A DNA stretch of 64,000 bases from Microbacteriaceae bacterium 3FA27C10 (lineage in GTDB: Bacteria; Actinomycetota; Actinomycetes; Actinomycetales; Microbacteriaceae), in contig SCNI01000012.1 in the NCBI GenBank assembly GCA_005502775.1, forward strand, positions 1 through 64,000, given 5' to 3'. Shown piece after piece: positions 38,022-46,464 of the stretch. A program made the position numbers and the translations under genes. The notes below the pieces were generated by a model, which did not search any database, was not told the DNA's origin, and worked only from the letters and a program-made list of their open reading frames with translations. Every line of letters begins with the position of its first letter. The first letter of the stretch is position 1.

Positions 38022-38849
38022 GTGGCTGCGACCTTCGTCGTCGTTCCCCAGTGGCAGGGCTCCGGCTCGAGCCGCGCGATGCGCCTCATCGACGGCGCCG
38101 AGGCCGTGCGCGGCGACCTGCCGTCCTCCGCCACGCGCGTGGTGGAGGTGCCGGCGGGCGCCGGTGAGTCCCTGGGAACGGGGGTCGACCGCTTCTCGTC
38201 GATCGAGCTGATCGCGGCGGCGAGCGATGCCGTGCTCCGGGAGGTCGAGGGCGTGCCGATCGTGATCGGCGGCGACTGCGGCGTCGAGCTCTCGGCGGTG
38301 CGCCACGCCGTGCGGAGCACGGTGGAACCCGTGACCGTCGTGTGGTTCGACGCCCATCCCGATCTCAACACCCCGGAGTCCTCGCCCTCGGGGGCGTTCC
38401 ACGGCATGGTGCTGCGCACCCTGCTCGGCGGCGGACCCACCGAGCTGGCCGCCGAGGCGCTGCTCGAACCCTCCCAGGTGGTGCTCGCGGGAACCCGCGC
38501 GCTCGACGACGCCGAGGCGGCCTTCGTCGACGAGGCGGGAATCCGGATGCTCGCCCCGGCGCAGCTCGCGACTCCGGATGCGCTGCTCGCTGCCCTGCGC
38601 GAGGCCGGCGCCGGCGCGGTGTACCTGCACGTCGACCTCGACGTCCTCGACCCGGGTGAGATCGACGGCGTGGCGTTCCCCGAGCCGTTCGGCGTGGGTG
38701 CGGCCGAGCTGACCGCGGCCATCCGCGCGGTGCGCGAGGAGTTCACGCTCGTGGGCGCCGGCATCACCGAGTTCGCGCCGTCGACGCCCGAGGCCGCGGT
38801 CGAGGACCTGCCGACGATTCTGCGGATCGTGTCGGCGCTGGTGCGCTGA
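38022..38849 (+). CDS. Arginase/agmatinase-family protein
   Basis: A 275-residue ureohydrolase-fold protein. Metal-site motifs are GGDCG (Asp85, Cys86), DAHPD (Asp110, His112, Asp114) and HVDLDVLDP (Asp205, Asp207). Position 86 is His in classical arginase (GGDH), so one manganese ligand is changed, and the specificity loop is unlike arginase. It is better called an arginase-family hydrolase than arginase. The GTG start has no clear ribosome-binding site, but it starts 13 nt after pspA and may be coupled. Confidence 0.8.
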   Translation: MAATFVVVPQWQGSGSSRAMRLIDGAEAVRGDLPSSATRVVEVPAGAGESLGTGVDRFSSIELIAAASDAVLREVEGVPIVIGGDCGVELSAVRHAVRSTVEPVTVVWFDAHPDLNTPESSPSGAFHGMVLRTLLGGGPTELAAEALLEPSQVVLAGTRALDDAEAAFVDEAGIRMLAPAQLATPDALLAALREAGAGAVYLHVDLDVLDPGEIDGVAFPEPFGVGAAELTAAIRAVREEFTLVGAGITEFAPSTPEAAVEDLPTILRIVSALVR

Positions 38850-38943
38850 GCATCCGGCCGGCCATCGGGCGCGGCACCGCGCATCCGGCCCACCGCAGGG
38901 CGATCTGTGCGCAGAATGGGATGACACGAAGCGAGGAGCAGCA

Positions 38944-40392
38944 ATGACCAGCGAATACGACGTGATCGTGATCGGTGCGGGAGCGGTGGGCGAGAACGTG
39001 GCCGACCGCGCGGTGCAGGGCGGCATGACGACCGCTCTCGTCGAGGCGGAGCTCGTGGGCGGCGAGTGCTCGTACTGGGCCTGCATGCCGTCGAAGGCCC
39101 TGCTGCGCGCCGGCGTGGTGCTGCGTTCGGCCGAGAACGTGAAGGGCGCCTCGGCTGCCGTCACCGGAACCGTCGACGCGGCCGCGGTGTTCGAGCGGCG
39201 CAACTCCTTCACGAGCGACTGGAACGACCAGGGGCAGGCCGACTGGGTCTCCGGGGCCGGCATCGAGCTCGTGCGCGGGCACGCCGTCTTCACAGGCGTG
39301 AAGGAGCTCGCGGTCACGGCGGCCGACGGCACGGTCACGACGCTCAGGGCCCGTCACGCCATCGTGGTGTCGACCGGGTCGACCGCGCTGCTGCCCGACA
39401 TCCCGGGCCTCGCGGAAGCCGCGCCGTGGACCAGCCGCGAGGCCACGAGCGCCCAGAGCGCCCCGGCCCGCCTGACGGTGGTGGGCGGCGGGGTCGTGGC
39501 TTGCGAGATGGCGACCGCCTACGCCTCGCTCGGCAGCACGGTGACGCTCCTCTCGCGCGGCGGTCTCCTCGCCAACCAGGAGCCGTTCGCGGGCGAGCTC
39601 GTGACGGCCTCGCTGCGCGAGCTCGGTGTCGACGTGCGCACCGGCGTCTCCCCCACTGCGGTGGAGCGCGGCGCCGACGGCGTGGTGCGCACGACGCTGG
39701 CCGACGGAGCCGTGATCGAGGGTGACGAGATCCTCGTCGCCACCGGGCGGCTGCCCCGCACGGGCGACCTCGGGCTCGAGGCCATCGGTCTCGAGCCGAA
39801 CCAGTGGCTGACGACCGACGACACCTTGCTCGTGCTCGGTGCCGACGGAGAGCCGCTCGAAGGCGCGTGGCTCTACGCCACCGGAGACGTGAACCATCGC
39901 GCGCTGCTCACCCACCAGGGCAAGTACCAGGCCCGGGCCGCCGGCGACGTCGTCGCGGCGCGCGCCACCGGCAAGTCGCTCGTGACCGGCCCCTGGGGCC
40001 GGCATGTGGCGACGGCCGACCATGCCGCCGTTCCGCAGGTGACCTTCACCGACCCGGAGGTGGCGTCGGTGGGCCTCACGGCCGCGGCCGCGGAGAAGGC
40101 CGGGTTCCGCATCCGGGTGGTCGACTACGAGATCGGCAACGTGGCGGGCGCCTCGGTCTCCCGCGACGGCTACCGGGGAACGGCGCGCATGGTGGTCGAC
40201 GAGGACCGCCAGGTGATTCTCGGCGCGACCTTCGTAGGCCCTGAGGTGTCGGAGCTGCTGCACTCGGCGACGGTCGCGGTGGTCGGTGAGGTTCCGCTGT
40301 CCCGTCTCTGGCACGCGGTGCCCTCCTACCCCACCATCAGCGAGGTGTGGCTGCGCCTGCTCGAGACGTACGGCCGGGACGCCAGCGCGTGA
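38944..40392 (+). CDS. FAD-dependent pyridine nucleotide-disulfide oxidoreductase
   Basis: A 482-residue class I flavin reductase. GAGAVG (11-16) binds FAD, the redox pair is Cys42/Cys47 in GGECSYWACMPSK, and the NAD(P) fold is VVGGGVVACEMATAYASLG. The FAD motif YATGDVN and the C-terminal catalytic His457 and Glu467 (HAVPSYPTISE) follow. The overall look is of dihydrolipoyl dehydrogenase or MerA-like enzymes, but no 2-oxoacid dehydrogenase or mer genes are nearby and the substrate is unknown. GAGGAGCAGCA precedes the ATG. Confidence 0.88.
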   Translation: MTSEYDVIVIGAGAVGENVADRAVQGGMTTALVEAELVGGECSYWACMPSKALLRAGVVLRSAENVKGASAAVTGTVDAAAVFERRNSFTSDWNDQGQADWVSGAGIELVRGHAVFTGVKELAVTAADGTVTTLRARHAIVVSTGSTALLPDIPGLAEAAPWTSREATSAQSAPARLTVVGGGVVACEMATAYASLGSTVTLLSRGGLLANQEPFAGELVTASLRELGVDVRTGVSPTAVERGADGVVRTTLADGAVIEGDEILVATGRLPRTGDLGLEAIGLEPNQWLTTDDTLLVLGADGEPLEGAWLYATGDVNHRALLTHQGKYQARAAGDVVAARATGKSLVTGPWGRHVATADHAAVPQVTFTDPEVASVGLTAAAAEKAGFRIRVVDYEIGNVAGASVSRDGYRGTARMVVDEDRQVILGATFVGPEVSELLHSATVAVVGEVPLSRLWHAVPSYPTISEVWLRLLETYGRDASA

Positions 40393-40772
40393 CACCGCTG
40401 GAACGTCTGCGGAGCGTGCTCTACGCGCCGCCCGTGGCCCGGGCCGGCTACCTCTACGCGACCGGGGTCGGGCTCGCGCTGGGGGCGCTGCTCGGCACCG
40501 GGCGCATCCGGCGGGTGGATGGCTTGTTCGTGTGCGTCGGCATGCCCGCCTGGGCCTTCCGCCGCGGAGGTACTTGCGTGGGCGGGGTCTACCTGACCGA
40601 CCGCAACGACGCGCCGCACGTGCTCCGGCACGAGGCCGTGCACCGAAGGCAGTGGCAGCAGTACGGAATGATGTTCCCCCTGCTCTATGCGCTCGCCGGG
40701 CAGAACCCGCTCACGAACCACTTCGAGATCGAGGCCGGCCTCGAAGACGGCAACTACCTGCCACGCGGGTAG
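40389..40772 (+). CDS. Small HExxH-motif protein
   Basis: A 127-residue basic protein. It has a hydrophobic segment (about 20-37), two Cys (49 and 63), and HEAVHRRQ (81-85), a zinc-peptidase HExxH signature followed by NHFEIEAGLED, whose glutamates could supply the third ligand. Homologues in this family of bacteria are sometimes labelled Fe-S oxidoreductase without evidence. The GTG start overlaps the preceding gene's stop (GTGA), so the two are translationally coupled and may work together. Confidence 0.7.
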   Translation: MTPLERLRSVLYAPPVARAGYLYATGVGLALGALLGTGRIRRVDGLFVCVGMPAWAFRRGGTCVGGVYLTDRNDAPHVLRHEAVHRRQWQQYGMMFPLLYALAGQNPLTNHFEIEAGLEDGNYLPRG

Positions 40773-40800
40773 CCTGCGCGGCAGGGCCCAGGCGGACGGC

Positions 40801-41187
40801 TCAGACGGCGGCGGAGTCGTTCGGCACGCCGGGCGCGAGCCACACGCAGACGGCCGCGCCGTCGAGCTCGAGATCGCCGGTGGACATCTCGCCCATCCAG
40901 GCGCGCACGGCGCGGGCCACGGCCTGGCCGGGGGCGCAGGCTAGACCGGTGCCCATCTCTCCCGAGCGGATGTCGCGGGCGAGCCAGGTGACGGTGACGC
41001 GCTCCGGGGTGGCGATCGGGTCGATCGCCGCTGCATCCGGAACCTCGATGAAGATCTGCCCCTGGGCCCGGTCGGGGAGGCTGGCGACCAGCGCCCGCAA
41101 CTCGTCGAGGTCGGCGTCGGTGCCGGCGAGGAGCACGCGGCCGGCTGCACGGGAGACGAGGGTGGCGTCGGAGGCGATCACATACAT
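40801..41187 (-). CDS. Siderophore-interacting (SIP) C-terminal domain protein
   Basis: A 128-residue single-domain protein starting [30 protein letters not shown]. It matches only the NAD(P)H-binding half of siderophore-interacting ferric reductases ([23 protein letters not shown]-type start, then LPDRAQGQIFIEV). The FAD-binding half is missing, and no frame upstream supplies it, so it is a standalone SIP domain rather than a broken gene. The -10 box TATACT ends 8 nt before the ATG and is covered by an iron-box palindrome, which supports a role in iron uptake. Confidence 0.82.
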   Translation of the reverse strand: MYVIASDATLVSRAAGRVLLAGTDADLDELRALVASLPDRAQGQIFIEVPDAAAIDPIATPERVTVTWLARDIRSGEMGTGLACAPGQAVARAVRAWMGEMSTGDLELDGAAVCVWLAPGVPNDSAAV

Positions 41188-41194
41188 TTGAGGC

Positions 41195-41225
41195 AAGTAT
41201 AGGCATGCCTTACTTAGGATTGCCA
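41195..41225 (-). promoter_or_regulatory. DtxR-type iron box over the promoter of the SIP gene
   Basis: On the minus strand TGGCAA (41220-41225) and TATACT (41196-41201) are 18 bp apart. A near-palindrome centred on GGCATGCC (41195-41215, arms AAGTA and TACTT) covers the spacer and the -10. Its TAAGGCATGCCTA core resembles the TTAGGCwwGCCTAA half-site pattern of DtxR/IdeR repressors. It predicts repression by iron. Confidence 0.6.
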
Positions 41226-41270
41226 CACCTCTGAGAGAACACTCGGGCAGCGCAGCACGATCCGCGCCGG

Positions 41271-42698
41271 TCACCACTGCGGCGGATGCACCGACCCCCA
41301 GCCGAGCCGCCGCTCGAGCTGCCGGGCGATCGCGAGCAGCGTCGCCTCTCCCCCGGGGCGCCCCACGAGCTGCGCCCCCATCGGCAACCCCTCGGCCGTG
41401 CGGTGCACCGGCACCGCGATGGCGGGCAATCCGCTCACATTCGCGAACGAGGTGTAGGGCGTGTACTGCACCTGCTGCGCGAAGTTGCGCTCGCCGTCGT
41501 GGGCGTCGAACCAGCCGAGCGGCCGCGGGGTCATGGCGAGGGCGGGCATCAGCACCGCGTCGTAGCCCTCGAACTGCCGGATGATCGAGCGCTCGTAGGC
41601 CGACAGGGTCGCCAGGGCGCGCGCGAGCTCCACGGCGGGAATGGAGCGGCCACGATGCACGAGCCAGCGGGTGAGGGGCTCGAGCAGGTGCTCGTCGCCC
41701 TCCTCGACCGGGATGCCCCCCGCGCCCACCTGCCAGATCACCCGGAAGGCCCCGGCGTAGTCGGGCGCAGGCTCGAGCGCGAACTCCTCCATGCCGTGGC
41801 CGAGCGCGACGAGGCTGTCGCGCGCCACGGCGAGGGCCTCGGCGGCCTCCGCCCCCAGCACGATCTCGTAGGCCGTCTCCCACGGAGAGCCCGTGGTGAG
41901 CCCGATCTGGAACCGGCCCTCGCCGCGCAGTGCCGCGCCGAGGAACAGCCCGTCGTCGTCGACGGGCGGCCGCAGGGTGTGGTGGTGCAGGATGCGCTCC
42001 CCGCGCCGGGCGATCATGCCGTCGAGCAGCAGGGCGGCATCGCCCACGGTGCGCGCGATCGGTCCGGCGACAGGGAGACCGGCCAGCGCATCCAGGCCCG
42101 AACCCGCGGGCACGAGACCGCGCGAGGGCTTCAGGCCCACGAGGCCGCAGGCCGCGGCCGGGATGCGGATGGAGCCGCCCCCGTCGGAGCCCGGCGCGAA
42201 GGGCAGCAGCCCCGCCGCCACGGCGACGGCGGCGCCGCCGCTCGAGCCGCCGGAGCCCCGGGTGGTGTCGTAGGGGTTGCGGGCGGGCGGTGCGACGAGC
42301 GTCTCGGTGTAGCTCGGCAGGCCGAACTCCGGTGTCGCCGTCTTGCCGAGGCTCACCCCGCCGGCCGCGTCGAGCTGGAGGGCGATCTCGTCGCTCTCCT
42401 CCGGTTCGAAATCGGCGAACAGCCGCGAGCCGAAGGTCGTGCGCACTCCCGCCCGCCGTGTGAGGTCCTTGTCGGCGAACGGCAGCCCCCAGAGCGGCGC
42501 GGTGCGGGGCACGGATGCCTCCACCTCGGCCGCGCGGGCCCGGGCGGCCTCCGCGCTCACCGTGTGGAACGCGCCGAGCGACGGGTTCAGCCGCGTGATG
42601 CGCTCGAGGTAGTGCTCGGTGAGCTCGAGCACCCCGAGCTCACCCCGCTGCAGCAGGCGGTACTGTTCGAGAGCGGTGAGGTCATGGATCTCGGCCAT
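41271..42698 (-). CDS. Amidase (amidase signature family)
   Basis: A 475-residue amidase-signature hydrolase. The catalytic triad is Lys77 (PFADKDL), the cis-Ser in RGSGGSSGGAA (152/153), and the nucleophile Ser176 (SDGGGSIRIPA). It lacks the GatA context (no gatB or gatC near), so it is a general amidase acting on small amides. A TAGGGT box stands 6 nt before the ATG without a Shine-Dalgarno, so it is likely leaderless. It is divergent from the LLM oxidoreductase gene. Confidence 0.9.
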   Translation of the reverse strand: MAEIHDLTALEQYRLLQRGELGVLELTEHYLERITRLNPSLGAFHTVSAEAARARAAEVEASVPRTAPLWGLPFADKDLTRRAGVRTTFGSRLFADFEPEESDEIALQLDAAGGVSLGKTATPEFGLPSYTETLVAPPARNPYDTTRGSGGSSGGAAVAVAAGLLPFAPGSDGGGSIRIPAAACGLVGLKPSRGLVPAGSGLDALAGLPVAGPIARTVGDAALLLDGMIARRGERILHHHTLRPPVDDDGLFLGAALRGEGRFQIGLTTGSPWETAYEIVLGAEAAEALAVARDSLVALGHGMEEFALEPAPDYAGAFRVIWQVGAGGIPVEEGDEHLLEPLTRWLVHRGRSIPAVELARALATLSAYERSIIRQFEGYDAVLMPALAMTPRPLGWFDAHDGERNFAQQVQYTPYTSFANVSGLPAIAVPVHRTAEGLPMGAQLVGRPGGEATLLAIARQLERRLGWGSVHPPQW

Positions 42699-42790
42699 GG
42701 TCCGACCCTATCCCGCCACCGCTTCGCCGGGCCGTTCGCTAGGCTCGATCACGGCCGCTCCCCCGCGGCCACGACGGCGAAGGAGCCCTC

Positions 42791-43831
42791 ATGCGCCTGG
42801 GCGTGGCGATCGACTATTCCGACGACTTCCTGACGGCCGTCGCCGAGGTGCGCGACTACGAGCGCGCCGGCGCAGGACTCATCGCGGTCTCGGAGGCGTA
42901 CTCCTTCGACGCGGTGAGCCGGCTCGGCTACCTGGCCGCCGTCACCTCGACCGTGGCGCTCACCTCCGCCATCCTGCCGATCTACTCGCGCACCCCGACG
43001 CTGCTCGCCATGACCGCCGCCGGGCTCGACGACCTCTCCGGCGGCCGCTTCGAGCTCGGCCTCGGCTCCTCGGGGGCGCAGGTGATCGAGGGCTTCCACG
43101 GCGTGCCGTTCTCGGCCCCACTCGGTCGGCTGCGCGAGACGGTGGAGATCTGCCGCTCGGTCTGGCGCCGCGAACCGCTCGTGCACGAGGGCCGCTTCTC
43201 CCCGGTGCCCCTTCCGGCGGGACAGGGCACCGGCCTCGGCAAGCCGCTCAAGCTCATCAACAAGCCCGTGCGCGCCCGAATCCCGATCTCGCTCGCCGCG
43301 CTCACCCCGAAGGCGGTGGCCCAGGCCGCGGAGATCGCCGACGGCTGGTTCCCCGTGTTCTACCACCCCGGCAAGGCGGCGGCCGCCTGGGGCGACGCCC
43401 TCGCCGAGGGCCGGGCCATGCGTTCTGCCGAACTCGGCCCGCTCGACGTGATCGTGGGCCTGCCGCTCTACGTCGGCGACGACGCCGAGCGGATGCTCGA
43501 CCCGCACCGCCGCCGCACCGCCCTGTACCTCGGCGGGATGGGCGCCCGCGGGGCGAACTTCTACAACGACCTGGCCGTGCGCTACGGCTACGCCGACGAG
43601 GCCACCCGGGTGCAGGAGCTCTACCTCGCGGGCGAGACGGAGGCGGCGGTCGCTGCTCTGCCGGAGGACCTCGTGCGCTCGACCGCCCTGATCGGCACCG
43701 CCGAGGAGGTGCGCCGCGGACTCGACGCGCTCCGCGCATCCGGTGTCACGACCGTGCTCACCCAGCCCGTGGCACCCACCGCCGAAGGGCGCCTCGCCTC
43801 GTTCGAGGCCGCGATCGGCCTCGCCGCCTGA
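42791..43831 (+). CDS. LLM-class F420-dependent oxidoreductase
   Basis: A 346-residue TIM-barrel protein of the luciferase-like monooxygenase family. The typical features are GLIAVSEAYSFDAVSRLGYLA, the ILPIYSRTP strand, and LDDLSGGRFELGLGSSG. That combination fits the F420-dependent branch found in actinobacteria. The substrate is not predictable. GAAGGAG precedes the ATG. A TAGGCT box about 45 bp upstream may be its -10. It overlaps nothing and converges with the GNAT gene 4 bp later. Confidence 0.88.
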   Translation: MRLGVAIDYSDDFLTAVAEVRDYERAGAGLIAVSEAYSFDAVSRLGYLAAVTSTVALTSAILPIYSRTPTLLAMTAAGLDDLSGGRFELGLGSSGAQVIEGFHGVPFSAPLGRLRETVEICRSVWRREPLVHEGRFSPVPLPAGQGTGLGKPLKLINKPVRARIPISLAALTPKAVAQAAEIADGWFPVFYHPGKAAAAWGDALAEGRAMRSAELGPLDVIVGLPLYVGDDAERMLDPHRRRTALYLGGMGARGANFYNDLAVRYGYADEATRVQELYLAGETEAAVAALPEDLVRSTALIGTAEEVRRGLDALRASGVTTVLTQPVAPTAEGRLASFEAAIGLAA

Positions 43832-43835
43832 GCCG

Positions 43836-44429
43836 CTACTTCAGCGACTTCTGCAGCAGCACCGTGCCGAGCCAGTGCCCGAACTTGAAACCCACCCGGC
43901 CGAGCCGGCCCACCTCTTTGAAGCCGAAGCTCTCGTGCAGCTTGATCGAGGCCTCGGCGCCCTGGTCGGCGATGACAGCGAGGATCTCCTTGATCCCGGC
44001 GGCCTTCGAGCGCGTGATGAGCTCGCCGAGCAGCGCCCGGCCGAGCCCCTTGCCGGTCGCGGCCGGGCCGAGGTAGATCGAGTTCTCCACCGTGCGACGG
44101 TAGGCGGCCTTCTGCTTCCAGGCCGAGACGTAGGCGAAGCCGAGCAACGTTCCCGACGGTGACATCGCCACGAGGAAGGGGTAGTTCAGCTTCTGCGTCC
44201 AGGCGAACTTGTGGCGCCACTCCTTGAGCGTCATGGCGTCTTCGTCGAAGGTGACCACGGTGTTGGCCACGTAGTGGTTGTAGATCTCGCGGATGTACGG
44301 CAGATCGGTCTCGACCGCATCCCGGATCTCGTACTCGAAGGGCACCTCGAGCGGCGGATGCTCGACCCGGCCGGGGGCGCGCAGCTCGCGCGGGAGCTGA
44401 CGGCGGGGCTGGTACTCCTCTTCCAACAT
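43836..44429 (-). CDS. GNAT N-acetyltransferase (phosphinothricin acetyltransferase-like)
   Basis: A 197-residue protein. After a 30-residue extension it has a GNAT domain with YEIRDAVETDLPYIREIYNHYV, VENSIYLGPAATGKGLGRALL (the acetyl-CoA pyrophosphate loop) and LHESFGFKEVGRLGRVGFKFG. This pattern is close to PAT/MddA enzymes that acetylate phosphinothricin or methionine derivatives. The actual substrate is unknown. TAGGCT lies 6 nt before the ATG with no Shine-Dalgarno, so it is probably leaderless. Confidence 0.88.
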   Translation of the reverse strand: MLEEEYQPRRQLPRELRAPGRVEHPPLEVPFEYEIRDAVETDLPYIREIYNHYVANTVVTFDEDAMTLKEWRHKFAWTQKLNYPFLVAMSPSGTLLGFAYVSAWKQKAAYRRTVENSIYLGPAATGKGLGRALLGELITRSKAAGIKEILAVIADQGAEASIKLHESFGFKEVGRLGRVGFKFGHWLGTVLLQKSLK

Positions 44430-44468
44430 GCGCTCAGCCTACCCAGGAGCAGACGGCGCACGCGCGGG

Positions 44469-45161
44469 TCACGCCACCCTCCAGTCGACCGGCTCGGCGC
44501 CCTGCGCGACGAGCAGCGCGTTCGCCCGGCTGAAGGGCTTCGAGCCGAAGAATCCGCGGCGGGCCGAGAGCGGGCTCGGATGCGCGCTCGTCACGAAGGG
44601 CACCGGACCGAGCATCGGGGCGAGGCTCGCCGCATCCCGGCCCCAGAGGATGGCGACGAGCGGCGCCTCCCGCTCCACCAGCACCCGGATCGCGCGCTCG
44701 GTCACCTGCTCCCAACCCTTGCCTCGGTGCGAGCCCGGTTCACCGGGGCGCACGGTGAGCACGCGGTTCAGGAGCATCACCCCGTGCTCGCCCCAGGCCG
44801 AGAGGTCGCCGTGCGGCGCGGGCGGGATGCCGAGGTCGTCGTTCAGCTCGCGGTAGATGTTCGACAGGCTCCGTGGCAGCGGGCGCACGTGCCGTTCGAC
44901 GGCGAAGGAGAGGCCGATCGGGTGCCCCGGGGTGGGATAGGGGTCCTGACCCACGATGAGCACCCGCACCCCCGCGAGCGGCGCACGGAAGGCGCGCAGC
45001 ACGTTCTCGCCCGCCGGGAGGTAACCGCGGCCGGCCGCGTTCTCCTCGCGCAGGAAATCGCCGAGCTCGGCGACGGTGCCGGCAACCGGGGAGAGCGCGG
45101 ACGCCCAACCGGCGTCCATCCGCCCCGATGCCGCCAGCTCGTCGAGGGACTGACCGGGCAT
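44469..45161 (-). CDS. ung: Uracil-DNA glycosylase (family 1)
   Basis: Removes uracil from DNA. It has 230 residues with the water-activating loop GQDPYPTPG (71-79, Asp73), the [16 protein letters not shown] segment, and the minor-groove loop HPSPLSA (194-200, His194). The start at 45161 is 2 nt after the upstream peptidase stop, so it is read as the third gene of a phosphoribosyltransferase-peptidase-ung run. Confidence 0.95.
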   Translation of the reverse strand: MPGQSLDELAASGRMDAGWASALSPVAGTVAELGDFLREENAAGRGYLPAGENVLRAFRAPLAGVRVLIVGQDPYPTPGHPIGLSFAVERHVRPLPRSLSNIYRELNDDLGIPPAPHGDLSAWGEHGVMLLNRVLTVRPGEPGSHRGKGWEQVTERAIRVLVEREAPLVAILWGRDAASLAPMLGPVPFVTSAHPSPLSARRGFFGSKPFSRANALLVAQGAEPVDWRVA

Positions 45162-45163
45162 GC

Positions 45164-45895
45164 TCAGCTCGCGCCGGCTCCGGCGGTGGACACCCGAACA
45201 CTCCCGGCGTCGGGCGTCACCTTCCAGACGCTGCCGCGGCCCACGACCTGCAGCGGACCGACGCCGACCACGAGGGCGGTGTGCTCGTCGATGGCCACGC
45301 CGCCGTCGACCGCCCCGGCCTCGGTGGCCGCGATCAAGCGCGAGATCGTGCCCCACTGGGCCGCGTGCACGTCGACCGCGAGGTCGATCAGGCCGATACC
45401 GGCCGCGATCGTGAGCTGCTCGAGGTCTTCGTCGGCCTCTTCGGCGCCGATCTCTACCTCGTCGATCTTCCAGCCGCCCACGATCGCGCGCTCGGCGGCG
45501 ATGGCTGCGCCCGCCGAGAAGCCGAGGTAGGGCACACCGGAGGCCACAAGTCGCCGGATCTCGCCGAACGCCGGTTCGAGCGAGGTGCGGTAGGCGGGAG
45601 TCAGCCCGCCCCAGACCAGGATGCCGTCGACGTCGGCGAACCTCTCCGGGCCGATGGGCGCGTTCTCCGGCGCGAGCACGGGCACCGGAACGAACTTGGC
45701 CAGCTGCTCGAAGGCGGCGACGAGTTCGGCGTAGCGCTCCGGGGCGTCGCCGTCGCGCACGAGCACGATGGCGAGGCGGGAGCCCTCGAGCACTCCGGCC
45801 GCTTCGGCGCGGGCGACGAGTTCGTCGAAGAAGAGGCGGTAGACCGCACCGTCGTCTTCGATCGGCCAGCCGCCGCCGACCAGATGGATGCTCAC
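45164..45895 (-). CDS. Peptidase S51 (dipeptidase E/cyanophycinase-like)
   Basis: A 243-residue protein with the S51 nucleophile elbow [11 protein letters not shown] (Ser127) and the N-terminal [10 protein letters not shown] strand. S51 enzymes cut Asp-X dipeptides or cyanophycin. Here the later His/Glu partners are not obvious, so the exact activity is open. The GTG start at 45895 overlaps the preceding stop by 4 nt (GTGA). An upstream in-frame ATG would reach into the phosphoribosyltransferase gene and was not used. Confidence 0.82.
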   Translation of the reverse strand: MSIHLVGGGWPIEDDGAVYRLFFDELVARAEAAGVLEGSRLAIVLVRDGDAPERYAELVAAFEQLAKFVPVPVLAPENAPIGPERFADVDGILVWGGLTPAYRTSLEPAFGEIRRLVASGVPYLGFSAGAAIAAERAIVGGWKIDEVEIGAEEADEDLEQLTIAAGIGLIDLAVDVHAAQWGTISRLIAATEAGAVDGGVAIDEHTALVVGVGPLQVVGRGSVWKVTPDAGSVRVSTAGAGAS

Positions 45896-46407
45896 GCGGC
45901 GTCGGTTTCGCTGACCGGCGGGTGCGCTGACCACGGGAAGACGATCCAGCGGTCGGTGGTCTTCCAGTGGAAGTCGGGGGCGATCACGGAGCGGGGCTTG
46001 ATGTAGAGGGTGGCCGAGCGCACGGTGATGTCGACCTTCTCGAGCAGCTCCACCACGAGGGCCAGCGTGCGGCCGGAGTCGGCCACGTCGTCGACGAGCA
46101 GCACGTTCTTGCCGATCAGCGGCTCGTTGTCGAGCAGCGGCGGCAGGATGATGGGCTCGGGCAGGGTCTCCTCGATGTCGGAGTAGAACTCCACGTTGAG
46201 GCTGCCGCAGCTCTTCACGCCGAGGGCGTAGGCCAGCGCGCCTCCCGGGATGAGGCCGCCGCGGGCGATCGCGATCACGAAATCGGGCTTGAACCCCGAC
46301 TCCACGATGTCGCGCGCGAGCGAGCGGGAGGCGTCGCCGAACTCGAGCCAGCCGAGCACCTCGCGTTCCGGAGTAGCAACGGGCTCTAGGTCTACGCTCG
46401 AATTCAT
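45892..46407 (-). CDS. Phosphoribosyltransferase (type I, purine/xanthine-like)
   Basis: A 171-residue type I phosphoribosyltransferase. The PRPP loop [13 protein letters not shown] is at 102-114, with the upstream [20 protein letters not shown]. Spacing and size fit the hypoxanthine/xanthine salvage group (Gpt/Xpt-like); the base specificity is not clear. The ATG is preceded by TAGCCT at 7 nt and no Shine-Dalgarno, so it may be leaderless. It is divergent from the MFS gene, sharing a 57-bp promoter region. Confidence 0.85.
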   Translation of the reverse strand: MNSSVDLEPVATPEREVLGWLEFGDASRSLARDIVESGFKPDFVIAIARGGLIPGGALAYALGVKSCGSLNVEFYSDIEETLPEPIILPPLLDNEPLIGKNVLLVDDVADSGRTLALVVELLEKVDITVRSATLYIKPRSVIAPDFHWKTTDRWIVFPWSAHPPVSETDAA

Positions 46408-46464
46408 GGAGGCAAGGCTACCGGAATCCGTGCCCGCCTCCGAGACGCGGGATAGCATCCGTTC

